Positions 57,252-64,000 of a stretch of 64,000 bases of DNA are shown here, in pieces. The translations under genes and the position numbers were made by a program. How positions within the stretch are numbered: position 1 is the stretch's first letter; each line of letters starts with the position of its first letter. Source of the stretch: an uncultured Acidimicrobiales bacterium (GTDB taxonomy: Bacteria > Actinomycetota > Acidimicrobiia > Acidimicrobiales > SZUA-35). The DNA lies in NCBI GenBank assembly GCA_937922805.1, contig CALAJV010000001.1, positions 1-64,000 on the forward strand. Direction: 5' to 3'. The notes below the pieces were generated by a model. It was not told the origin of the DNA. It did no database searches and worked only from the letters and a program-made list of their open reading frames with translations.

Positions 57252-58202
57252 CTAGCCGCGGACTCGCACCATGGCTGGGCGGACGACCCGCCCTTTCCAG
57301 GTGTATCCAGCCCGCATCACTTCTGCGACAACCGGACCATTGTCGCCATCGCCGTCCTCGTGCATGACAGCTTCGTGGAACTCAGGATCGAATGGAGCGT
57401 CGGCGGGGTCGAGCCGTTCAAGCCCTTGCTTCGTAAGCGCCTCTAAAAGCGATGTGCTGATCGGCACTACATCATCGGCTCCATTTGCTACCGCTCCGTC
57501 GCAGGCATCAAGAACCGGCAACAGTTCGGCCACCAGAGATTCGTTGGCCCGCTCTCGGGCTTCGGTTTCTCGTTTGCCAACTTGCTTTCGATAATTCTCA
57601 AACTCAGCCTGGATTCGACGAGATGACTCAAGATACGTGTCACGCTCGCCGGTCACTCGCTCCAAGTCAGAAACGAGATCTTCAACGGAACCGGGCGCTA
57701 ATGGCGGCCCCTGCGGAGGCGGAGGCGACTCAGCGCCGTCTAGCCCAACTACCTCGGCATCGGCCAGAGTGACTGACTCGCCATCGGCATCAATGGCACC
57801 GGCTGCGGCGGGCTCTGAGCCCTCGTCCGACTGACCAGCATCAGCATCGCCTGGGAAGGTGCACAGAGGATTTTCATCGTCTGCATCGACACCAGCGCCA
57901 CTTCTGGTTGAATCGGAATCTTGGTCGTTACGTTTTGTCTTGGCCATCTCTTCACCAATAACATCATCGTCGTCGTGTCGATCAGCGACCGGCGCCAACG
58001 TCGACGCACTATCGTCACTGCTCTCGGCACTGGCCTCGCCAGTCGGGCTACTCCCCGACTGACGAGCGTTATCAGAGCGGGCGTCGTCGGCTTTCAGACC
58101 ATCGATCACGGCCTTGGCCCAATCGTCGGATCCGCTGTCGACGCCAGTGGCATCATCGGCTGCCCCGGCCGAAGCCAACGGGTTGCCCTTTCGGTCGGTC
58201 AC
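57252..58202 (-). CDS. grpE: GrpE nucleotide exchange factor with long acidic head
   Basis: 316 residues, much longer than the usual ~200. The final 145 residues are a normal GrpE (coiled coil [20 protein letters not shown], then beta domain ending [12 protein letters not shown]) which resets DnaK by ADP release. The first 170 residues are an Asp/Ser/Ala-rich disordered region. The GTG start overlaps the dnaK stop by four bases (GTGA), so translation is coupled. An internal start giving a shorter protein cannot be ruled out. Confidence 0.92.
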   Translation of the reverse strand: MTDRKGNPLASAGAADDATGVDSGSDDWAKAVIDGLKADDARSDNARQSGSSPTGEASAESSDDSASTLAPVADRHDDDDVIGEEMAKTKRNDQDSDSTRSGAGVDADDENPLCTFPGDADAGQSDEGSEPAAAGAIDADGESVTLADAEVVGLDGAESPPPPQGPPLAPGSVEDLVSDLERVTGERDTYLESSRRIQAEFENYRKQVGKRETEARERANESLVAELLPVLDACDGAVANGADDVVPISTSLLEALTKQGLERLDPADAPFDPEFHEAVMHEDGDGDNGPVVAEVMRAGYTWKGRVVRPAMVRVRG

Positions 58203-60046
58203 GCTGCGTCACCAGCTTCGTCGCCATCATCTTCAACGATCTCAGCGTCAACAACCTCGTCGTCATCGGGAGCTTCAGCTGAGTCGCCGCCGCTATTAGC
58301 GGCCGAGGCTTGCTCATAAAGTCGAGCAGACACGGTCTGGCTCGCTTTAACGAGTTTCTCAGTCCCATCCTTTATCGCTTCGATATCGGAGCCTTCCAGA
58401 GCTGTTTTCAACTCGCCTAGCGCTTCGTCAATAGACGCTTGTTCGTCTTCGGGAATCGAGTCACCCTGATCAGCTACCAGCTTCTCAGTTTGGTTCACGA
58501 TCGACTCAGCCGAGTTTCGAATGTCGACTTCTTCCCGGCGCTTGCGATCGTCTTCAGCGTGAGTTTCGGCGTCCTTGACCATCTGGTTGATTTCGTCATC
58601 CGACAGGGTCGACTGGCCAGTGATCGTGATCGACTGCTCTTTGCCGGTTCCCCGGTCGAGGGCAGAAACGTGGACGATACCGTTGGCATCGATGTCGAAG
58701 GTGACATCAATTTGAGGCACTCCACGAGGAGCCGGTGGTAGATCGACAAGTTGGAACTTGCCCAGCGTTTTGTTGTACATCGCCATCTCACGCTCGCCCT
58801 GGAGTACGTGAATCTCGACCGATGCCTGGTTGTCGTCGGCGGTAGAGAACGTCTCAGTTCGGCGGGTAGGAATCGTGGTGTTGCGCTCGATCAGCTTGTG
58901 CATGACCTGACCCTTGGTTTCGATACCAAGAGAAAGCGGCGTAACGTCGAGCAGCAGAACGTCCTTGACGTCACCCTTCAATACACCAGCTTGGATAGCG
59001 GCTCCAACAGCAACAACTTCGTCGGGGTTGACCGACTTGTTGGCTTCTTTGCCAGTCATTGACTCAACGAGCTGGACGACTGCTGGCATACGAGTAGAGC
59101 CGCCAACAAGAACGACGTGATCGACGTCGTTTTGCGCCAAGTTGGCATCCTTTAGCGCCTGTTCAACCGGGGCCTTAACTCGCTTGAGCAAGTCAGCGGT
59201 CATTTCTTCGAACTTAGCTCGGCTGAGATCCAACTCCATGTGGAGCGGGCCAGCGTCAGTAGCGGTGACGAATGGAAGATTGATGTTGGTCGACGTCACC
59301 TGGGACAATTCGATCTTTGCCTTCTCTGCTGCCTCTTTGAGACGCTGAGCAGCCATCTTGTCGTTAGCCAGATCGACACCATGAGCGTTCTTGAATTCGG
59401 TGACCATCCAATCGATGATGGCCTGATCCCAGTCGTCGCCACCGAGCTCAGTGTCGCCCGAGGTGCTCTTTACTTCGAATACGCCTTCACCGATTTCAAG
59501 AATCGATACGTCGAAGGTTCCGCCACCCAGGTCGAAGACCAAGATGGTTTGATCGGCCGAATCGTCTTTGTCGAGACCGTAAGCTAAAGCTGCGGCGGTT
59601 GGCTCGTTGATAATACGAAGAACGTCGAGGCCGGCAATTGTTCCTGCCTCTTTGGTGGCGGTTCGTTGAGCGTCATCGAAGTGAGCGGGAACGGTGATGA
59701 CCGCCTCGGTCACCGTGTCGCCAAGGTATGCCTCAGCATCTCGCTTGAGCTTCATCAGCGTTCGGGCGCTGATTTCTTGTGACGTATATTTCTTGCCGTC
59801 AATCTCGGTGTTCCACTTGGTGCCCATGTGGCGCTTAACCGAGCGGATAGTGCGGTCGGGGTTAGTGATCGCTTGACGCTTTGCCACCTCTCCGACCAGG
59901 ACTTCACTGTCGTCTTTGGCAAACGCAACCACCGATGGGGTCGTGCGAGCGCCTTCGGCGTTCGGGATTACAACGGGGTCGCCTGCTTCAAGAACTGCGA
60001 CTACTGAGTTTGTGGTTCCAAGGTCGATACCTACGGCCTTTGCCAT
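58199..60046 (-). CDS. dnaK: DnaK chaperone
   Basis: 615-residue Hsp70. ATPase domain ([21 protein letters not shown]), linker [18 protein letters not shown], substrate domain and an acidic C-terminal tail are all present. The AGGAG Shine-Dalgarno (60055-60059) is 8 bases from the ATG. First gene of the dnaK-grpE-dnaJ-hspR operon. Confidence 0.98.
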   Translation of the reverse strand: MAKAVGIDLGTTNSVVAVLEAGDPVVIPNAEGARTTPSVVAFAKDDSEVLVGEVAKRQAITNPDRTIRSVKRHMGTKWNTEIDGKKYTSQEISARTLMKLKRDAEAYLGDTVTEAVITVPAHFDDAQRTATKEAGTIAGLDVLRIINEPTAAALAYGLDKDDSADQTILVFDLGGGTFDVSILEIGEGVFEVKSTSGDTELGGDDWDQAIIDWMVTEFKNAHGVDLANDKMAAQRLKEAAEKAKIELSQVTSTNINLPFVTATDAGPLHMELDLSRAKFEEMTADLLKRVKAPVEQALKDANLAQNDVDHVVLVGGSTRMPAVVQLVESMTGKEANKSVNPDEVVAVGAAIQAGVLKGDVKDVLLLDVTPLSLGIETKGQVMHKLIERNTTIPTRRTETFSTADDNQASVEIHVLQGEREMAMYNKTLGKFQLVDLPPAPRGVPQIDVTFDIDANGIVHVSALDRGTGKEQSITITGQSTLSDDEINQMVKDAETHAEDDRKRREEVDIRNSAESIVNQTEKLVADQGDSIPEDEQASIDEALGELKTALEGSDIEAIKDGTEKLVKASQTVSARLYEQASAANSGGDSAEAPDDDEVVDAEIVEDDGDEAGDAA

Positions 60047-60394
60047 TTGATGTGCTCCTATTTACTGCTTCGTTAGTGAACGCTGAGCGTTACCCAGCAA
60101 TTGCAACTGTGGTTTAGGGGAAGGGATTGCGGACCGAACAAAGCGCGGTCCACCGAGTTCCAATAGCTGTTGTATCACGTCAACGATCTCAATGATACAT
60201 AGTTGAGTGCCCCATTGCTAAGTTTTCTGAACTTTTTGATTTACCATTCTTCCCGCGGCTTAAAAACACTGTATTTAAGCCATTTCCCAGCACCGACGCT
60301 ACTCGCCCCCAGGTAAACCACTCGGGTGCCAACGCCGGATTGGTGTCGGACTCGGGGTTTAAGTCCTGGTTTCGCCGCGCCGAAATAACAAAAC
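60047..60394. other. dnaK upstream region
   Basis: 348 bases between divergent dnaK and the Pro/Ser-rich gene. It holds the dnaK leader and promoter, with a candidate HspR operator about 155 bases before the start and an AT-rich stretch (60220-60280) beyond it. The long leader suggests the promoter lies well upstream of dnaK. Confidence 0.5.
60202..60222 (-). promoter_or_regulatory. Weak HAIR-like element before dnaK
   Basis: GTTGAGT-N7-TGCTAAG shows the HAIR spacing. One half matches 6 of 7 positions (TTGAGT), the other only 3 of 7. Because hspR is in the operon an operator is expected here, but this copy is much weaker than the clpB one. Confidence 0.35.
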
Positions 60395-61501
60395 ATGCCT
60401 CAAAGCCCTCTTCCACCCAATACCGGTTACGACTCGACACTTGATGAGCTATCGAGTTCCGAGCTCAGCGAATGGGACGCGCCGACGGCGACACTGACCC
60501 CGTCGTCTCAGTACGGGCAACTGGAACAAGAGCCGACCCAACCTGAACAGCTTGAGCGCCGATCTACCCCAACCGTGCCGTTCGATCAGAGCACCTTCAA
60601 TCGGCCAACCGACTCTCTAGCTGAGCTTCGATCCTTCGAACCTCCGACGCCTCAAACTGACGGGTTCGATGGCCAACCCGAATCAGGGCTCACGGCGACA
60701 CAGCAAACAACACAGCGAACAACACAGCCAGGGATGGAGTCAACAGCGCTGGCCGCCTCTTCTGCATCATCAGTATCAACGCCAGCCACGCCGCCTCTCA
60801 CTCCCAAGATGCCGCCCCCATCACCAAATACGCCCAGACAGCCAGCACCGGAACCACCGGCACCAACGCCGCCAGAACAACCAGCTTCGACCGCTCCAGC
60901 GTCGGCTGAGCTCGCTTCTTGGGCGGCGCCGACATCATCGATGCCACCGGCACCAGCCTCATCTCCTCCATCGGTCGACCAGTCGACGCCCGGCAAAACG
61001 TCTTCTTCTCGAACCTGGGCAACCCCGAAAGCGTCCACCCAAACACAACCCACTACTGATGACAGCTGGGACCCGCTTGAGGGATGGGACCCATCAGCCC
61101 CGCTTGACGCATCCAGCCCCATTGGAGCGATCAGCCCCTCAACGTCCAGTGGCGTTCCTCCCGCGCCGGCCCATCACCAAACAGCGTCGCTACCGGCCGG
61201 TGGTGCCCAACCCAACCAGCAACCACTCCCACCAATAGGCGAGCCGAATCTCCAACCTCTAACCGGTTCGACCTCGTTTGATAGTGCTGAATTCGAAGTC
61301 TCGAACACCCACGACTTTCCCGCCAACAACCAAATGGCTAGTGAAGGTAATGACGCTAGCTATCCGATGGCGTCAAGCACTAGCCCTGAATACGGATCAC
61401 CGATCGACAATGGAATCAACACCGGACGTGTCGTCACCATGGCCCTACTTGGTGGGTTTGCCCTCGTGGTCTTCTTTGTACTCCTCGCCTCTTTGTTCTA
61501 G
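60395..61501 (+). CDS. Pro/Ser/Thr-rich tail-anchored protein
   Basis: 368 residues, not recognised. Low-complexity Pro/Ser/Thr/Gln sequence for the first 340 residues, then one C-terminal hydrophobic helix (VVTMALLGGFALVVFFVLLASLF, about 346-368) that ends the protein, so it should be tail-anchored with the body in the cytoplasm. The gene lies divergent from dnaK. Function unknown. Confidence 0.6.
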   Translation: MPQSPLPPNTGYDSTLDELSSSELSEWDAPTATLTPSSQYGQLEQEPTQPEQLERRSTPTVPFDQSTFNRPTDSLAELRSFEPPTPQTDGFDGQPESGLTATQQTTQRTTQPGMESTALAASSASSVSTPATPPLTPKMPPPSPNTPRQPAPEPPAPTPPEQPASTAPASAELASWAAPTSSMPPAPASSPPSVDQSTPGKTSSSRTWATPKASTQTQPTTDDSWDPLEGWDPSAPLDASSPIGAISPSTSSGVPPAPAHHQTASLPAGGAQPNQQPLPPIGEPNLQPLTGSTSFDSAEFEVSNTHDFPANNQMASEGNDASYPMASSTSPEYGSPIDNGINTGRVVTMALLGGFALVVFFVLLASLF

Positions 61502-61798
61502 AGGAATAGCCAAAAATCCTGAAAAACAGGCCTAAAACGTCGGTAGCGATTTATACCCGTCCACGCATAGGCCCGGAGAACCGTTGCCAGCCGGCGGGAA
61601 CGAGCAATTCGGCTATTTATCTGGCCTGGAGGCGACTTCAGGCCAGGCAATCTACCAATTGAGACTTCTTGTCTTGTCGTTATTCGGTCGATAATCAGGT
61701 AGTCGAGCAAAATCCCATATGGATAATTCCTGCCAAATTGGGTACAGTCTTTCTATTCTCCTGCGGGGGAGAAGTGGCAAGATTTCTGGGTGGGAACC
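61502..61798. other. Possible structured leader of the Pro/Ala-rich gene
   Basis: About 297 bases without a gene. Inverted repeats include TGGCCTG/CAGGCCA (61622-61645) and CTCC/GGAG close to the next start. GGGTGGG before the ATG resembles the start regions of the two RTX genes. I could not match any known riboswitch. Confidence 0.35.
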
Positions 61799-63385
61799 AT
61801 GCAAACTAGGCGGGATACAAAAGAGGCATCGGGAACAGCTCTCAGGACCTCCAGGTTAATCGCGGCCAAACACTCCCACGGCAACGAGGACCAAGACCGC
61901 ACCTTAGATCTCACAAGCCGGTCGGCGAACAAAAAGGCTGTCGGCGACCTTAGCTCCCGTCTTCGAGAACTAACTTCAGGCCAGAACAAAGTTGCTCTAC
62001 AGCCTTTCAATGTCGCCGATTTCAAGGCGGGCGCCGAGACGTGGCGGCCCGCAATCACCCCCGTTCCAGCCGTAGCCGACTTCGAACAAGACAATGACCA
62101 ATTCGGGATGGATCTACCCGAAAGCTCGCACCAAGAATTCGACTATGGCACCGTTCCGTCAATCATCGACGATGTAGCTGTCGGCCACGGTCATGAGCGG
62201 CAGGGTCTCCCTCACACTGCGGCCTCGTGGGTTCGTCGAGGCGGCAAGGTTGCAGTCGCAACCGCGTTTTTGACCGGTGTTGCTGGCGCTGCCGCCGCAT
62301 TGCCTTCAGCAGCTGCTGACTTCGGCCAAAGTGACGCGCCAGCAGATAGCAACGACTCACCAACAGCATCGAGCGCCGACAACACTGTGGTTACCGCCCC
62401 TCCGCTCGGTATCGGTCGAGACGGACAAACCGGCAGTGCTGGTTCGTCATCTCCAGGTTCCAAAGTACAACTTCAAACTCAGTCGCCAGTAAGCCGACCA
62501 CCAGCGGCGACAGCGGGAACCGTAGTGACAGCTCCGAGGCCCGTAACGCCAGCGCCAGTCAACAGACAAGCAACACCAACACCACAAGCAACACCAGCGC
62601 CCGCTCCACAAGCAACTCCAGCTCCAGCTCCAGCTCCAGCTCCAGCGCCCGCCCCAAAGGCAACACCAGCACCACAAGCAGCGCCAACACCAGCACCAAC
62701 GCCAACACCAGCACCCGCTACACCAACGCCAAAGGCAACGCCAGCGCCTGTTGCACCAACGCCAAAGGCAACGCCAGCGCCTGTTGCACCGAAAGCGACC
62801 GCTTCAGAAATTTTCGCTGCTGAGCTGCAAGTTAAGATCTCGAAAGTTGTCGCTGAGGACGCTGCGGCTAGGGCTCAGCAAGCACTGTCCATAGCTCGGA
62901 ACGTATCGGCTGAAGCTACTGAGAAAGCATCAGCGGTGAAGGCTAACCCAAGCGCAGCGGCTGAGGCCGAAGCGTCAACGGCAATCATGGAAGCGAACGA
63001 GGCTGCCACCGTAGCCCAGGCCGCCCACTACGACGCCGAAACGAAAATTCGGGCGTACGAAATCGCCAAGACCGCCTTAGCGGCCTTAAATCAAACGACT
63101 GTTCCCGTGGTCTTGCCAGCCAACCCGACCACGGCCGACGTAGCCATTGCAAACGCTCGGGCCGCAATTGAGACGTCGACTGCAACGGCAGCGGCGGCCA
63201 GAGTCGCAGCGCTAGACGCTAACGCAAAAATTCAAGCGGCCAGAGCGGAACCAACAAATGCTGAACTGGCCCAAGCGGCGGCAACGGCGAGTTTGTTTGC
63301 CGAAGATAAAGCACGAATCGCCAGCGCCGCTGAGGTTCGAGCTGAAGAGGCCGTCGGCACGGCCCGAAAGCTAACTACAGCCTGA
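61799..63385 (+). CDS. Exported Pro/Ala-rich coiled-coil protein
   Basis: 528 residues from ATG 61799 (GTG at 61790 adds three). A 145-residue polar leader precedes [17 protein letters not shown] (147-163), the same type of export signal as in the RTX proteins. A Pro/Ala/Thr linker with PAPAP-type repeats (about 250-340) follows, then a long alanine-rich helical region (345-530) likely to form coiled coil. It resembles wall-spanning surface proteins by layout; no enzyme domain is seen. Confidence 0.65.
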   Translation: MQTRRDTKEASGTALRTSRLIAAKHSHGNEDQDRTLDLTSRSANKKAVGDLSSRLRELTSGQNKVALQPFNVADFKAGAETWRPAITPVPAVADFEQDNDQFGMDLPESSHQEFDYGTVPSIIDDVAVGHGHERQGLPHTAASWVRRGGKVAVATAFLTGVAGAAAALPSAAADFGQSDAPADSNDSPTASSADNTVVTAPPLGIGRDGQTGSAGSSSPGSKVQLQTQSPVSRPPAATAGTVVTAPRPVTPAPVNRQATPTPQATPAPAPQATPAPAPAPAPAPAPKATPAPQAAPTPAPTPTPAPATPTPKATPAPVAPTPKATPAPVAPKATASEIFAAELQVKISKVVAEDAAARAQQALSIARNVSAEATEKASAVKANPSAAAEAEASTAIMEANEAATVAQAAHYDAETKIRAYEIAKTALAALNQTTVPVVLPANPTTADVAIANARAAIETSTATAAAARVAALDANAKIQAARAEPTNAELAQAAATASLFAEDKARIASAAEVRAEEAVGTARKLTTA

Positions 63386-63528
63386 GTTTGGTTGCGCCAG
63401 TGATTCGAATTGTGTATCACCGGGGCTACAAAGCAAATTTGGCGATGGAGCAAGGCGGCCAGCGCGGCGGTTAGCCAACCAAACCTGCTCGAGTCAGTGA
63501 GTCTTGCAAGTAACTCAGGGGGAGCATC

Positions 63529-64000
63529 TCACCGGAACCGCAGCAAGCCTGGTTGATAGTTGTCGGGCGCCTTGTAGCCCATCAGGTTAAGCATGGTGGC
63601 GGCGACATGGCTTAGTCCGGCGTGGTCTGGTGGATCGAGAACGTACTCTTGTTCATACCCCGGGTCGTAGACCGCGAACGGAACCGGGCTAAGAGTATGC
63701 GACGTTTTCGGACTCCTCACACCATCTTTTTCGGTGTACATGATGTCGGCGTTACCGTGATCGGCGGTGTAGATAAGAACACCGTCCACCTCCTCGATTA
63801 CCTTCATTAACCGAGCAACACACTCTTCAACAACTTCCATCGCTTCGATGGTTGCTTCCAAATCTCCAGTGTGACCAACCATGTCACCATTCGGAAAGTT
63901 GATCCGACCGTAGCGGTAGCGACCAGACCGAAGCAGTTTGATCGTCTCTTCGGTTATCTCCCGAAGCTTCATGCTCGGTGTTTTGTTGAACTCCACGTTG
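63529..64000 (-). CDS. gpmI: Phosphoglycerate mutase, cofactor-independent (3' part)
   Basis: Partial gene, running off the window end; only the C-terminal 156 or so residues are here. INFPNGDMVGHTGDLEA, YTADHGNAD and KTSHTLSPVPFA are metal-binding and substrate blocks of the 2,3-bisphosphoglycerate-independent mutase that interconverts 3- and 2-phosphoglycerate in glycolysis. The real start lies beyond the window. Confidence 0.94.
   Translation of the reverse strand, partial: NVEFNKTPSMKLREITEETIKLLRSGRYRYGRINFPNGDMVGHTGDLEATIEAMEVVEECVARLMKVIEEVDGVLIYTADHGNADIMYTEKDGVRSPKTSHTLSPVPFAVYDPGYEQEYVLDPPDHAGLSHVAATMLNLMGYKAPDNYQPGLLRFR

Overview
The window reads as a chromosomal segment of an actinobacterium, most likely class Acidimicrobiia (inferred). 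Signs are a dnaK-grpE-dnaJ-hspR operon with a HAIR-like operator at clpB, a DUF2017 gene beside clpS, a predicted F420-type LLM oxidoreductase and a caa3-type oxidase with an actinobacterial gene set. Base composition looks moderate in GC. Genes are dense, often overlap by 1-4 bases, and several starts are GTG or TTG.

Layout. 0-11.7 kb: PlsC-like acyltransferase, a TlpA/CcdA redox pair, a poly-gamma-glutamate hydrolase-like protein, a repeat protein, an M16 lipoprotein peptidase, an ABC exporter with a frameshifted ATPase, an AAA ATPase and an LLM oxidoreductase. 11.7-23.7 kb: cytochrome oxidase locus. A long minus-strand run carries a subunit I paralogue lacking the aligned heme/copper histidines, a second subunit III, a membrane protein with an acidic His tail, ctaC, ctaD, ctaE, a subunit IV, ctaG and pdxH; ctaB precedes it and ctaA is divergent. 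23.7-36 kb: AhpD-like protein, clpS, DUF2017 fusion, tRNA-Glu/Asp/Phe, purB, a zinc-finger acidic protein, purA and clpB.

35,988-42,432: a complete Tn3-family transposon with about 45-bp inverted ends, a 5-bp target duplication (GTAGA), tnpA, tnpR and a candidate res site. Its cargo is a secreted streptogrisin-like serine protease and a divergent small lipoprotein that resembles a protease inhibitor. It sits between clpB and an agmatinase-family gene.

42.5-64 kb: agmatinase-like enzyme, an RskA-like lipoprotein, two large RTX-repeat proteins with M91-like zinc protease modules, a rhomboid protease, an enolase-superfamily dehydratase, a sigma-70-like/pentapeptide-repeat fusion, the DnaK operon, a Pro/Ser-rich tail-anchored protein, a Pro/Ala-rich coiled-coil protein and the 3' part of gpmI. 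The two RTX proteins and the Pro/Ala-rich protein share an unusual N-terminal WVRRGxK signal followed by a hydrophobic stretch, suggesting a common export route.

The points most worth following are the transposon-borne protease/inhibitor pair, the ligand-less oxidase subunit I inside a cox operon, the WVRRG exported family with M91 modules, and the sigma-like/pentapeptide fusion. All calls come from reading the sequence; no database search was run.
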